A stretch of 64,000 bases of DNA from Flagellimonas aurea (GCF_017313785.1 NZ_JAFLNL010000002.1:310001-374000); one strand, 5' to 3'. Shown: positions 12,050-21,849, counted from the stretch's first letter. Numbers and translations: made by a program. Notes: generated by a model not told the origin, from the sequence alone.

Positions 12050-12972
12050 TCCAGATTGGCCATCCAATCAAAAAAGAGGTCTATCCAACCTTTCAATTTT
12101 TTATCCTTCAAAGCCAGCGAAAATCCGTGACCACCTGTTGGGTACACATGCATGGTGGTCGGAACATTATGCTCCCTCAAAGCATCAAAAAACATGATAG
12201 AATTTTCCACCGGAACAGCATCATCATCCATAGCATGCAACAAAAAAGTTGGTGGCGTATCCTTGTTCACATGTTTTTCGTTGGATAAATAATCCACTTC
12301 ATCATTCGTTGGTTTTTCTCCTAATAATGACGTTCTGGAACCTGTATGGGTACTTGGCGCCCCCAACGTAATAACGGGGTAAATCAATGCCATAAAATCT
12401 GGACGGGCGGATAGATCATCAGCTTCATCCTGTTTTTCATATACACTTTCACTGTAGTGTGTCCCCAATGTTGAAGCCAAATGTCCGCCTGCTGAAAACC
12501 CTATGATCCCTATTTTATTGGACGCAATGTTCCATTCTTCTGACTTGGCCCTGACCAATCTAATGGCGCGTTGTGCATCTTGCAGGGGCACTACATTTTT
12601 ACCTTCGGTAATGGATGTTGATCTTGGCAATCGATATTTTACCACAATTCCAGCTATTCCATTGGCTGTCAAAGTCTTGGCTATATCGGTTCCTTCCCAA
12701 TCATACGCAAGACCATAGTATCCACCTCCCGGGAAAATAACAACTGCCTGTCCGGTCATGTTTCTTTTTGAAGGAAGGTACACTTCCAATGTCGGTTTTT
12801 GAACGTTTGTCACCCAAAGAATACCATCATCAGATTTACTTATTACCTCTTCTTCATTAGATTGATGTTGATTAGGTATGGATTTTGGCCAAAGTGGCAA
12901 TATGGTATCTTGTGCCGACATTCCAACTGAAATTAGCACCAAAAATATGGTCGATTTTTTACGTGTTTTCAT
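12046..12972 (-). CDS. Exported alpha/beta hydrolase, BD-FAE-type esterase
   Basis: 308 aa with a signal peptide (about 1-20). The oxyanion motif PGGGYYGLAYDWEG, the nucleophile elbow GFSAGGH, the acid loop HAMDDDAVPVE and the histidine motif GGHGFSL make a complete Ser-Asp-His triad of the acetyl xylan/feruloyl esterase-like group. It would hydrolyse an ester, possibly on a polysaccharide, in the periplasm. Last gene of a four-gene minus-strand run; 12 bp follow the dipeptidase gene. Confidence 0.88.
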   Translation of the reverse strand: MKTRKKSTIFLVLISVGMSAQDTILPLWPKSIPNQHQSNEEEVISKSDDGILWVTNVQKPTLEVYLPSKRNMTGQAVVIFPGGGYYGLAYDWEGTDIAKTLTANGIAGIVVKYRLPRSTSITEGKNVVPLQDAQRAIRLVRAKSEEWNIASNKIGIIGFSAGGHLASTLGTHYSESVYEKQDEADDLSARPDFMALIYPVITLGAPSTHTGSRTSLLGEKPTNDEVDYLSNEKHVNKDTPPTFLLHAMDDDAVPVENSIMFFDALREHNVPTTMHVYPTGGHGFSLALKDKKLKGWIDLFFDWMANLD

Positions 12973-12984
12973 AAGGCTGATAAA

Positions 12985-13710
12985 TCAATCGTTACATTCC
13001 CATTTAAAATTGGCCACCCGGTCATTGGAGGCTGCGGATAGATTGTAATGCCACCACTCGGTTCTTATGGACCAGAAACCATGTGCTTCCATGGTTTCTT
13101 TTAGTAATTTTCGGTTGTCCAATATCTTTTGTGGCAAATCCACATTGTCGTGATAGGCCCTTTTTCCAAAGTAATCAAAGTCAGTCCCCATATCCAGTTC
13201 ATTGCCTTCCATGTCCACTAACGTAATGTCCACGGCTCCACCTTTGTTGTGAATAGAGCCCTTATCAGGATTGGCAACATATTGGGGGTTAGGAACAATT
13301 TCCCACATTTTATATTGGACGGAATTAGGACGATAACAATCATAAAATTTGATTTTGACGCCCTTTTCCATAAAGTCCTTGTTGGCTTCTATTAATGCTT
13401 TTGCTGTTTTTACGCGGGTGTAACACTCGGCACAATCGTAAACTTTGGCCTTTAGGAAATTATTCTCAGTCGCATAACGCATATCATAGGCAAAATCCTC
13501 GCTAAAGTCGGCAAGCCTTACGAAAGTAGTGTCGGCCAAACCCTCGAAGGATTTTAAGGCAGGTTTGGCAACCTTATCCGTCGAATCTTTTGATACAGAA
13601 TCCAAAACCATTTTAGTTTCAACATCTGCAGTATTATTTTGATCAGTCTTTTTCCTTTGATTACAACTTATTGTAAGAAGAAGTGAGAGTACAACAACTG
13701 AATATTTCAT
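12985..13710 (-). CDS. D-alanyl-D-alanine dipeptidase (M15D, VanX/DdpX-like) lipoprotein
   Basis: 241 aa with a lipoprotein signal (LLLTISC). The M15D zinc and catalytic motifs are intact: SIHNKGGAVDIT (SxHxxGxAxD) and EWWHY. The enzyme hydrolyses D-Ala-D-Ala and probably recycles peptidoglycan fragments in the periplasm. There is no vanA/vanH neighbour, so a resistance role is not indicated. It lies 5 bp downstream of a lipoprotein hydrolase gene and 12 bp upstream of the BD-FAE esterase gene. Confidence 0.92.
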   Translation of the reverse strand: MKYSVVVLSLLLTISCNQRKKTDQNNTADVETKMVLDSVSKDSTDKVAKPALKSFEGLADTTFVRLADFSEDFAYDMRYATENNFLKAKVYDCAECYTRVKTAKALIEANKDFMEKGVKIKFYDCYRPNSVQYKMWEIVPNPQYVANPDKGSIHNKGGAVDITLVDMEGNELDMGTDFDYFGKRAYHDNVDLPQKILDNRKLLKETMEAHGFWSIRTEWWHYNLSAASNDRVANFKWECND

Positions 13711-13715
13711 AGGGT

Positions 13716-14438
13716 TTATTTAATTCGTTTTTTACTGGCCAACCAGGTGTACAATGAATCCGTGGTGTATGCTCTATCCCACGCATTATGACCAACGCCC
13801 TTATATCTCGTATAGCGAACATCGTATCCCATTTCCCGCAACTTATCGACCATCTTATCAGACTCCTCAACATTGATCACATCGTCTTTATCTCCATGGA
13901 AAACCCATATGGACATTTCTTTGTCTATCCAATGGGCATAGGGCAAGGGAGCCATGCCACAGACCACGGCCATGGCGGCAAACTTTTCGGGATATTGTGT
14001 TGCCAATTCCCAAGAGGCACTTCCTCCTCTGCTCAATCCGGTTAAATAGATCCTGTTCATATCCACCCGATTAGTTTGGACAACGGAGTCCAACAATTGG
14101 ACGACCGCATCGGTATTCCACCATTTTTTTTCGTGTGGATTTTGTGGGGCAAGTATTAAAAATGGAAATTGCTTACCCTCAACCAACATTTTGGGCGGGC
14201 CTGTATCTTTGATTTCCTCCACATCCCTACCTGACTCTCCGCCACCATGAAGAAAAAGCAACAAGCCAAATTCCTTGTTCGTGGATTCAAAATAATCCTC
14301 AGGATAGTAGAGGTAGTATTTTAAATGTTCTTTGGTAACGGTTTCCAGCTCATCTTGAACCAAATGGGATTGTCCGGCACAGGCCTGAAGCATCAATAGA
14401 CCGAAAAAAATAAAAACCCGGGATAGTTTGTTTTGCAT
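13716..14438 (-). CDS. Lipoprotein alpha/beta hydrolase, phospholipase/carboxylesterase-like
   Basis: 240 aa with a lipobox (LLMLQAC). The alpha/beta hydrolase triad is visible: LLFLHGGGESGRD (oxyanion region), TGLSRGGSASWELA (nucleophile Ser), VFHGDKDDVI (acid), and VGHNAWDRAY (His). Members of this group include exported esterases and poly(3-hydroxybutyrate) depolymerase-like enzymes; the substrate cannot be told. It begins 12 bp after the nucleotidase stop codon. Confidence 0.88.
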   Translation of the reverse strand: MQNKLSRVFIFFGLLMLQACAGQSHLVQDELETVTKEHLKYYLYYPEDYFESTNKEFGLLLFLHGGGESGRDVEEIKDTGPPKMLVEGKQFPFLILAPQNPHEKKWWNTDAVVQLLDSVVQTNRVDMNRIYLTGLSRGGSASWELATQYPEKFAAMAVVCGMAPLPYAHWIDKEMSIWVFHGDKDDVINVEESDKMVDKLREMGYDVRYTRYKGVGHNAWDRAYTTDSLYTWLASKKRIK

Positions 14439-14450
14439 TGTAGTTGCAAG

Positions 14451-14972
14451 TTACAAAAGTTTCTTCGCTATATCCTTCCAAGTATCTGCCCTCTCAAATT
14501 CGGTTACATTGGTGTTATGTGGCGAAGTAAACATAATGGACCTACCATCAAATGGTCTTAAGTTTTTGCTCCGGTCATCAATCAACACATCACCCTTTAA
14601 AATATGTTTGTTACCGCAAAGTATCCGGTTTTGCCATGGAATAAATGGAAAATGTGCATCCAGCCAATCTGACTTTTCCCGTAAAGATTGTGGAAACTCC
14701 ATAGCTGCGGAGGCAATGTAGACCTCATGTTTTTTGCTCAAATCCTCGAGTACTTCTTGACTATCGGGCATCACCTTTAAACCGCCAAAAAATCCATCGC
14801 GTCTTGTATGGCCCTTTATGGATTCTTGATGTATTTCGGGGACAATTTGCCAAAATTCCTTACCCATACAGTCCTGGATTTTTACTTGGGCATTAAATTC
14901 CTGATTGTAGATTTCCAGATGTGCGGTGTAAGCATCTGCAATAACTTCGTCCATATCGACAAAAATGACCAT
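14451..14972 (-). CDS. 5'(3')-deoxyribonucleotidase family HAD phosphatase
   Basis: 173 aa from the ATG at 14970-14972. The HAD motif I FVDMDEVIADAY is right at the N-terminus, YIASAAM is motif II, and DVLIDDRSKNLRPF is motif IV. These enzymes dephosphorylate deoxynucleoside monophosphates in the cytoplasm. A longer frame beginning at a TTG (15002) would add ten residues before motif I and is unlikely. First gene of the four-gene minus-strand run; no clear -7 box was seen upstream. Confidence 0.88.
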   Translation of the reverse strand: MVIFVDMDEVIADAYTAHLEIYNQEFNAQVKIQDCMGKEFWQIVPEIHQESIKGHTRRDGFFGGLKVMPDSQEVLEDLSKKHEVYIASAAMEFPQSLREKSDWLDAHFPFIPWQNRILCGNKHILKGDVLIDDRSKNLRPFDGRSIMFTSPHNTNVTEFERADTWKDIAKKLL

Positions 14973-15181
14973 AGAAATATATTTAAGTTGTGAAGTACGC
15001 AAAAACTGAAGGAAAAATCAAAGTTTTCAACAATTCAAAATACAAGATTTACATTTTAGTCATAAGGGTACGCTACATCGACCAAATACGTATTTAAGAA
15101 TTACTTAACGTGATTAAACGTCAATAAAAAGCCGTTCAAAAAACACTTTAAAAACCGCAAGGTCAAACATCTATCCCACAA

Positions 15182-15189
15182 TACTTTTG
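15182..15189 (+). promoter_or_regulatory. -7 box upstream of the CAP lipoprotein gene
   Basis: TACTTTTG matches TAnnTTTG exactly and ends 18 bp before the ATG at 15208. It overlaps a TTG at 15187 that could otherwise be taken as a start codon, which argues for the ATG. Confidence 0.6.
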
Positions 15190-15207
15190 CAGCCGAATTT
15201 GAAAGAT

Positions 15208-15687
15208 ATGAAAGGGTTTAGCTGCATATTGGGTTTGATGTTTTTTTTGGTTTTGAATACCTCATGTACATCCACTTCTGTAGAAGAGGTTGAGAGTTTT
15301 CATTATGAAGCTCAAGTATCACCTATGGAGATGCAGATTCTAGAACTCGTTAACCAACATAGGGATTCAATTGGTTTGAACACACTTGAATTTGACAAAA
15401 TTGCCTACGATTTTGCCATTGAGCACACCAAAGATATGATCGATAAAAATGAAATCAGTCATGATAATTTTGATCGAAGGTCTTCTGACTTGACCATAGC
15501 AGCCAAGGCCAACTACGTATCAGAAATTGTGGGACGGAATTATATTACCGCCGAAGGTATTGTGAATGCATGGCTAGAAAGTGAAACGCACCGAAAAGCC
15601 ATTGAAGGAGATTATATGTATACTGCCGTCAGTGCAAAGGCAGATTCTGAAGGTGTTTTCTACTTCACTCAGTTGTTTTACAGATAG
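15208..15687 (+). CDS. CAP (SCP/PR-1) domain lipoprotein
   Basis: 159 aa from the ATG at 15208. The signal ends in a lipobox (LVLNTSC). The rest is a CAP domain: ILELVNQHRDSIGLNTLEFD, then AIEHTKDMIDKNEISHDNF with the conserved His, EIVGRNY, and AWLESETHRKAIEGDYMYTAV. Bacterial CAP proteins are exported and of largely unknown function. It has its own promoter and stands alone between two divergent or separate units. Confidence 0.9.
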   Translation: MKGFSCILGLMFFLVLNTSCTSTSVEEVESFHYEAQVSPMEMQILELVNQHRDSIGLNTLEFDKIAYDFAIEHTKDMIDKNEISHDNFDRRSSDLTIAAKANYVSEIVGRNYITAEGIVNAWLESETHRKAIEGDYMYTAVSAKADSEGVFYFTQLFYR

Positions 15688-15852
15688 TTAAAAAATCATT
15701 GCTTTTCATCGATTAAATTTAATTTTCCTACAAAACAAAAAAATATTTTTTTTATCAGGAGGCAATCTTCGCTATCCCCTGATTTTGCTGGTATTCATAC
15801 AAATATCTAAAGATCAATACTTTATTCTATTGTCCTATTTTCAATGTAGTAT

Positions 15853-15871
15853 TTTCTTACTTCGTAAGAAA
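15853..15871. repeat. Perfect 8-bp inverted repeat upstream of the T9SS adhesin gene
   Basis: TTTCTTAC and GTAAGAAA flank a 3-nt loop, 45 bp before the ATG at 15917. It could be a small operator or a hairpin near the transcription start. The rest of 15688-15916 is A+T-rich with one weak hairpin (ATCAGG...CCTGAT near 15757-15780). Confidence 0.45.
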
Positions 15872-15916
15872 TTTGACATTTAATTGCGTTTTCAATAATA
15901 ATGAAAACATTTTTTT

Positions 15917-18900
15917 ATGAATAAAGTATTACTTTGCTGTAAAAAGTGCTTATTAGCTATTTTGATGCTGTCTATGAATTGGACTGTAGGAGCACAAACC
16001 TTCGCGACAACCATCAATAGCGAAGATGAAGTTGACAATTCTGCTAATGCAATCGACGGGAACCTTTCCACCCAAGCCACTATCAGGGCAAATTCAGGTA
16101 TTGCTGTAGGAATTGGTGCCTATGATGGGCATTTGGAATTAGAATTCCCATCTACATTACTATCGAACACTCAATCTTTTGTAAAAATTGATACAGAAGA
16201 AAACTTATTACCTTCTCTATTGGGGGGTAGTTTAGGGGGACTATTGGCGGATGTTCTAGGAACGGTGCTTATAGGCAATCAAGAATTTACGGTAACCATA
16301 AGTAATAATGGTGCCATGGTACTACAGCAATCATCAAGCGATGCCAATGCATTTTCCTCTGATCAACTTAGGGTGGTCACGGACGCCAACAATGAATTTT
16401 TTCTAGCCATATCTCCAAATGCGGATTATAACCGTATCAGAATCGATAACCAAATAGGTGCCGTCCTTGGGTTGTTCAATACTCGTACTTTAGATGTATT
16501 CGGAGCGTTTTCTGGTAGTGATCCCAATGCATGCGGAACTCCAAGCTACACTTCCTTTGACGGAAGCGGCATTTCCTTGGATCTACTGGGACTAGGAGGG
16601 GCTGGTGTTACAGATCCACACTTGGCCATTGATAGTGATCCAAACACTGCTTCTGAGATAGGTCTTGGTGTTTTAGGGGTGGCCGCAAGTATCGAACAGA
16701 CTGTTTATTTTGATTCTCTATCACAATCCGGGGATAATTTCTACGTTCAACTTGCCATTGACCCATCACTACTAAGTTTGGGATTGGCAGACAACATCCA
16801 GGTAATCGCACAAAATGGTTCTAACTCACCTACCTTTAACGGAAGCCTTTCCTCATTACTGGGTTTGGACCTTTTAGGGCTTTTGGAAGCAGGTCAAGTC
16901 GCTACCATACCCATAGATCCTACTGGTCAGGCCAATAGAATAACGCTACGTCTATCCTCGCTATTAAATGTTGACATTGCACAATCCATCAATCTATATG
17001 AGGTGTTCCGTGCTCCTGCATTGCCCGATTTGGATGCCGATTCCCAAGATGTAAGCATCTGTTCGGGGGAATCTGTTGATTTGGTCGCCACAACGGTTGG
17101 TGGGGCCGAGCTGAGATGGTACGATGCACAGACTGGTGGTACACTTTTGGCAACGGTAAATTCAGGAGCCCCATACACAACCCCTGTTTTAACATCCAGC
17201 ACTACCTATTTTGTGGCTTCCGCAGATCCAGCGTGTCCAGAAGAGTCACCAAGAATTCCAGTAGAGGTAAATGTCGTGGATATTCCTACAGCCGCCGATA
17301 TAGACATTTCTGGAGATGAATCACCTATATGTTCATCCAACGATGTGGTACTGATCCCATCAAGCGATATTGATGGAACCTACACTTGGTTTTTTGATGC
17401 CAATGCGACCAGTGAAATTACTGATGGACTTACCGTTGGTTCGGTGACCTATTCCATAGACCCCCAAGATGGATCACTTACCATTACCGGATTGGACGAA
17501 GCTGGTAGTCCCTATACCTATTTTGTAAGAGTGACCGAATCATCTGCAGGTTGTGAAAACCCTGCTGGAGACTTGCAATCTGCAACAGTGGAAATTGTGG
17601 ACTCGGGAGCAAGTATCTCTATAGATGCCACACCAGAGATCACTCTGGGTATACTGGCGGATATTTTTCAACTGGACCCTACATTTAATGTCTCAGGAAG
17701 TATAAGTGGAGATGCCAGTCCTGGCGATGCCATTATCCTGAACGTAAATGGTCAAAGTTTCAATGGCGTCTTGGATACAAATCTGGATTTCAGTGTAGAC
17801 GTGAATGGCATAGACCTATCCTTGGATGCCAACAGCACCATTGATGTATTTGTGGATGCCGGCCTATGTACGTTGACCGGGGGCATCGAAATCGACATCC
17901 CTGATTTGATCATCGATGATTTGGTTCAGACATTCTGCGCATCGGATGACCCTACCCTTCTGGATTTAGTGGTCAATGTGGACGATGTCGTCTTCTTTGA
18001 CAGTCTTGATGCAGCCCTTGCCCTAGACCTTGGCACACCCATGGTTGACGGCGAAGTATACTTTGCCGGGATCTTGGACGTTCCCATTGAGGTACTGGTA
18101 CGTGTAGGCATTTCAGTAAACCTTATTGATCCCCCGGCTCCAACCACTAGCGAAACTGAGCAAACTTTTTGTGCAAGTGAGAATGCAACCTTGGCCGACC
18201 TTCAAGTCAACGAATCCAGTGTTCTGTTCTATTCGGATGCCGAAGGAAATGATCTTCTTGACCCTTCCACACCACTTGTAGACCAAGACTCCTATTTCGT
18301 TTCCAATGTAAGTCCAGAAGGCTGCGAAAGTACATCGTTATTGGAAATATCCGTAGTGGTGGAAGAAGGAGAGCCCATTACCCTCAGCGGCCAATCCGAA
18401 GATACATGTCTGAATGAAGAATACACCTATACTACCGAAAGTGGTAAACAAAATTACTCCTGGACAGTTACCGGAGGAGCAGTTGTTGACGGTGGCGGCA
18501 CATCCGATGACTTTGTTTCTGTTACTTGGAACAGCCTTGAGAACAATTCTGTAAGTGTAGCATATGACGACCCTATTTCTTGTACATCCACAGATTCATT
18601 TCAATTGGGTGTTGAAACCATAGAATGTGGGGAGGTATTGGATGAGGAGTTTTGCCTACGGGTCTACAATGAATTTTCTCCCAACAATGACGGCTTCAAC
18701 GATTTCTTTGAAATTGAATGCATTGAAGACTACTCCAATACTATTGAAGTTTTTAACAGGAATGGGAATACTGTGTTCAAAGCGGTCGATTATCGTAACA
18801 CGTGGAACGGTATAGCAAATGTGAACGGAATCCTGAACAAAGGAGACCATCTTCCTTCTGGAACATATTATTATGTGATCAACATTCCAGAACTGGACCG

Positions 18901-18934
18901 GAACCTCGTAGGCTGGTTACAACTCGCCCGATAG
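15917..18934 (+). CDS. Large secreted T9SS substrate with gliding motility-associated (type B) C-terminal domain
   Basis: 1005 aa. A signal peptide ends near AQTF (about residue 27). The first ~350 residues form a Gly/Leu/Asp-rich, beta-rich region; then come Ig-like modules with paired cysteines (DVSICSGESVDLVATTVGGAELRW is typical, also TFCASDDPTLLDL and TFCASENATLADL repeats). The last ~90 residues (YNEFSPNNDGFNDFFEI to the end, LPSGTYYYVI) are the type B / CHU_C sorting domain recognised by the type IX secretion system. It is therefore an exported surface or adhesin-like protein. PorP/SprF and OmpA-family genes follow at once, the usual arrangement for such substrates. Confidence 0.9.
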   Translation: MNKVLLCCKKCLLAILMLSMNWTVGAQTFATTINSEDEVDNSANAIDGNLSTQATIRANSGIAVGIGAYDGHLELEFPSTLLSNTQSFVKIDTEENLLPSLLGGSLGGLLADVLGTVLIGNQEFTVTISNNGAMVLQQSSSDANAFSSDQLRVVTDANNEFFLAISPNADYNRIRIDNQIGAVLGLFNTRTLDVFGAFSGSDPNACGTPSYTSFDGSGISLDLLGLGGAGVTDPHLAIDSDPNTASEIGLGVLGVAASIEQTVYFDSLSQSGDNFYVQLAIDPSLLSLGLADNIQVIAQNGSNSPTFNGSLSSLLGLDLLGLLEAGQVATIPIDPTGQANRITLRLSSLLNVDIAQSINLYEVFRAPALPDLDADSQDVSICSGESVDLVATTVGGAELRWYDAQTGGTLLATVNSGAPYTTPVLTSSTTYFVASADPACPEESPRIPVEVNVVDIPTAADIDISGDESPICSSNDVVLIPSSDIDGTYTWFFDANATSEITDGLTVGSVTYSIDPQDGSLTITGLDEAGSPYTYFVRVTESSAGCENPAGDLQSATVEIVDSGASISIDATPEITLGILADIFQLDPTFNVSGSISGDASPGDAIILNVNGQSFNGVLDTNLDFSVDVNGIDLSLDANSTIDVFVDAGLCTLTGGIEIDIPDLIIDDLVQTFCASDDPTLLDLVVNVDDVVFFDSLDAALALDLGTPMVDGEVYFAGILDVPIEVLVRVGISVNLIDPPAPTTSETEQTFCASENATLADLQVNESSVLFYSDAEGNDLLDPSTPLVDQDSYFVSNVSPEGCESTSLLEISVVVEEGEPITLSGQSEDTCLNEEYTYTTESGKQNYSWTVTGGAVVDGGGTSDDFVSVTWNSLENNSVSVAYDDPISCTSTDSFQLGVETIECGEVLDEEFCLRVYNEFSPNNDGFNDFFEIECIEDYSNTIEVFNRNGNTVFKAVDYRNTWNGIANVNGILNKGDHLPSGTYYYVINIPELDRNLVGWLQLAR

Positions 18935-18964
18935 TCCAAATATTAAAAATCAATTCCATCAATT

Positions 18965-19888
18965 ATGATAAAGAACATTCAATATAAAATGGTTGCTTCT
19001 CTGTGCATAGTCTTGGTTCACCTTGGCACAAAAGCGCAACAAGCTCCACAGTACACTCAGTATATGTACAATACCACTGTACTCAATTCCGGATATACCG
19101 GTACATCTGCCAACTTTGAGGCAAATGTACTGTACCGTTCACAATGGGTAGGTTTGGATGGGGCTCCGGAAACCCAATCCTTTACCGTTCAGGGAAGGAC
19201 TGGTGAAAAAATAGGGCTCGGATTAACAGCGATCAACGATAATATCGGAGCGTCCAACAATGTTCGCGTCAACGGCCATTTTGCTTATGAACTTACCACC
19301 GGGGCAACCACAAAACTATCCCTTGGAATCAATGCAGGGGCCGATATTCTAAGCATTGACTGGTCCAAAGGAGTCTTTAATGACGATTTGGACCCTGTTT
19401 TTAGCGAAAACCTGAACAAAACAAGGCCCATCGTTGGGTTTGGGGCATTCTTTTATAGCGACCATTGGTATTTGGGAGCTTCGACAGATAATTTTCTGAA
19501 TTCAGAAATATATAATGATGATGACCGGGAGGTAACCGATAGAAAAAGTCAATATTATTTTATGGGAGGATATGTATTTGACCTATCCCCATCCTTAAAG
19601 TTCAAGCCTGCACTGCTTACAAAACATATAGCAGGTGCACCCTTAACGGTAGACATCTCGGCCAACTTCTTGATTCAGGAAAAAGTGAACCTTGGTCTGG
19701 CCTACAGATACGACGATGCACTAAGTGCATTGGCCGGTTTTCATTTAAGCAGCAAGTTCTTTATCGGCTATGCTTACGATTACTCTTTGACCGGACTGGA
19801 GAACTATAATGATGGTTCCCATGAAATCATTCTAAAGTTTACTGTTTTTGATAGGAGCAAAAGAGCATTATCACCCCGATTCTTTTAA
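18965..19888 (+). CDS. PorP/SprF family type IX secretion-associated outer-membrane protein
   Basis: 307 aa with a signal peptide (to about AQQAPQ). The start QYTQYMYNTTVLNSGYTGT and RSQWVGLDGAPETQSFTV are the PorP/SprF signature, and alternating beta strands run to a C-terminal aromatic residue (ALSPRFF). These proteins pair with individual large T9SS substrates and attach them to or display them at the cell surface. It is 30 bp after the adhesin gene and 11 bp before the OmpA gene. Confidence 0.93.
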   Translation: MIKNIQYKMVASLCIVLVHLGTKAQQAPQYTQYMYNTTVLNSGYTGTSANFEANVLYRSQWVGLDGAPETQSFTVQGRTGEKIGLGLTAINDNIGASNNVRVNGHFAYELTTGATTKLSLGINAGADILSIDWSKGVFNDDLDPVFSENLNKTRPIVGFGAFFYSDHWYLGASTDNFLNSEIYNDDDREVTDRKSQYYFMGGYVFDLSPSLKFKPALLTKHIAGAPLTVDISANFLIQEKVNLGLAYRYDDALSALAGFHLSSKFFIGYAYDYSLTGLENYNDGSHEIILKFTVFDRSKRALSPRFF

Positions 19889-19899
19889 AAAACCGCATC

Positions 19900-21849
19900 A
19901 TGAAAAAAATAATACTACTCCTAGTCCTCGGATACTCAATTGCAGGTATCGCACAGAGCAAATTGGAAAGGGCTGACAAATACTTTGATGAGTTCAAGTT
20001 CGAAAAAGCAATTGCACTTTACCATGATCTTGCGCCGGAAAGCAGAAAAACTTCCGTTCACGTAATACAGCGTTTGGCGGATGCCCATTTTAATATGAGC
20101 GAATACCAGAATGCGAAGGATTGGTACGTGAAACTCTATGCCATGCAAGGACAAAATGTTGGCGAAAGCAACATTATAAAACTTGTGCAATGTTTAAAAG
20201 CCAGTATGGAACCCGAAAAAGCGGATCAGTTGCTCAAGGACTTTTATTCTTCCGATCAAGATAGGTTGAACATGATTCTGGCACAAAAGGAACAGTTGGA
20301 AAGTCTTAAGGAAGAAAATCCAAAGTTCGAAATCCAAAAATTGGCATTTAACAGTAAAAAATCCGATTTCGCACCGGCAATGTTCAACGATATGCTCGTT
20401 TTTGCTTCGGCAAGGGATACCCTTAGGTCCAGCGGTAAAATTTATCCTTGGAACAATCAACCTTATCTGGATGTGTACCTGACCAACCCGAACGTTGCTG
20501 ATTATGTTCCAGAAAAGTTCTTGGACAATATGGACTCGGATTTCCACGACTCCAATGTAGCCTTTGCCCCAGGGTCACAGACCGTATATTTTACCCGAAA
20601 CTACATTAAAAAGAACAAGTTGAACGCCAACAGCGATGGCCTATCCAATATGCAGATCTTAAAAGGTAGTATTTATCAGAACAAGCTTATAGAGGTTACA
20701 TCACTTTCGTTCAATAGTAAAAATTATTCCTGCGGCCATCCTGCGATAAGCCCGGACGGTAAATTCTTATACTTTACCTCCAATATGCCCGGAGGATATG
20801 GGCACAGTGATATTTATATGGTAGAACTCGGAATGGACGGGGATGCCATATCACCACCAAAAAATTTGGGAAAACAGATAAACACCAAGGGACGTGAAAT
20901 GTTCCCCTTTGTTGATGGTGACACCCTCTATTTTTCTTCCGATGGGCATTATGGCCTTGGTGGATTGGATGTTTTCGGCTCCGCCATATTATCTGAAAAC
21001 AAGTTTGAATTGCCCACTAATTTAGGGGAACCCATCAATGGAAATATGGATGACTTTTCCCTGATCTACAATGCTAAAAAAGACCTTGGTTTTTTTGCAT
21101 CCAACCGATTTGGGGGTGCTGGGGATGACGATATTTACCAGATAAATAAGGCCAAACCAGTGGACTGCTTGGTATATTCCGGCTATGTCTTGAACAAAAA
21201 TACAGGGAATCCCATTCCTATGTCCAAAATTGAACTTTACGATGGCGCAACAGGATTTGTAAGTGCGCTTCAAACAGATGAGAATGGCTATTTTAACATC
21301 ACCCTGCCTTGTAACAAGGAGAATAAACTTGTATTCTCCAAACCCCGTTTCACCAAGGAGGAAGTAAACATCATTACCGGAGAAAACCCTCAAGAACCCT
21401 CCGAGGAAAATATGATCTACCTCACTCCTTTTGAAAGCCTGGTCGTAAAGGAAGGAGACGTTGAAAAAATTAAGGTCAATCCCATTTATTTTGAATATGA
21501 CAAATCCGATATCACCCCTAGAGCGGAAATAGAGCTGGAAAAAGTGCTCTACGCCATGAGGGAATTTCCTGGTATCAAAATAAAAATCGAATCCCATACC
21601 GATTCTAGAGGTAGTGACCAATATAATTTTAAACTATCGGACGATAGGGCAAAATCCACCATGCGATATCTTATATCCAAGGGTATAGATCATGACAGAA
21701 TTGTAAGTGCCGACGGTTATGGGGAATATCGATTGAAAAATAGATGCTCCAACGGTGTCAAGTGCAGTGAGCAAGAACATTTACTCAATAGACGTTCGGA
21801 TTTTATCATCGTTGAAAAAAATGAAAGTCTGGAGAACGTCCAAAGATAA
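19900..21849 (+). CDS. OmpA family protein with TPR, PD40 and carboxypeptidase-regulatory-like domains
   Basis: 649 aa. Order of parts: signal peptide (to about 18), TPR-like helices (about 20-130), PD40/WD40-like beta-propeller repeats (about 150-410, e.g. HPAISPDGKFLYFTSNMPGG), a carboxypeptidase D regulatory-like fold (about 425-500), and a C-terminal OmpA peptidoglycan-binding domain (YFEYDKSDITPRA to the end, with SHTDSRGSDQYNFKLSDDRA). This composition is that of the PorE-like partners encoded beside PorP/SprF. It probably anchors the T9SS adhesin complex to peptidoglycan. Confidence 0.92.
   Translation: MKKIILLLVLGYSIAGIAQSKLERADKYFDEFKFEKAIALYHDLAPESRKTSVHVIQRLADAHFNMSEYQNAKDWYVKLYAMQGQNVGESNIIKLVQCLKASMEPEKADQLLKDFYSSDQDRLNMILAQKEQLESLKEENPKFEIQKLAFNSKKSDFAPAMFNDMLVFASARDTLRSSGKIYPWNNQPYLDVYLTNPNVADYVPEKFLDNMDSDFHDSNVAFAPGSQTVYFTRNYIKKNKLNANSDGLSNMQILKGSIYQNKLIEVTSLSFNSKNYSCGHPAISPDGKFLYFTSNMPGGYGHSDIYMVELGMDGDAISPPKNLGKQINTKGREMFPFVDGDTLYFSSDGHYGLGGLDVFGSAILSENKFELPTNLGEPINGNMDDFSLIYNAKKDLGFFASNRFGGAGDDDIYQINKAKPVDCLVYSGYVLNKNTGNPIPMSKIELYDGATGFVSALQTDENGYFNITLPCNKENKLVFSKPRFTKEEVNIITGENPQEPSEENMIYLTPFESLVVKEGDVEKIKVNPIYFEYDKSDITPRAEIELEKVLYAMREFPGIKIKIESHTDSRGSDQYNFKLSDDRAKSTMRYLISKGIDHDRIVSADGYGEYRLKNRCSNGVKCSEQEHLLNRRSDFIIVEKNESLENVQR

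Noticed and set aside
12985..13710. VanX-like gene as glycopeptide resistance
   Set aside because: There are no vanH, vanA, vanS or vanR genes nearby, and M15D lipoproteins of this kind are common in Bacteroidota; peptidoglycan recycling is more likely.
15085..15096. TACGTAT heptamer (AAATACGTATTT) upstream of the CAP lipoprotein gene
   Set aside because: There is no second heptamer at 2-bp spacing and no adjoining -7 box, so it does not share the nitrate-promoter layout; single copies also occur by chance in coding sequence (for example near 34197 and 37790).
15187..15207. TTG start for the CAP lipoprotein
   Set aside because: The TTG is part of the -7 box TACTTTTG at 15182-15189, and the ATG at 15208 begins a proper lipoprotein signal.
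21022..21621. 199-codon open frame on minus within the OmpA-family gene
   Set aside because: It is a shadow of the conserved OmpA and carboxypeptidase-regulatory-like domains, with no start context or motif of its own.
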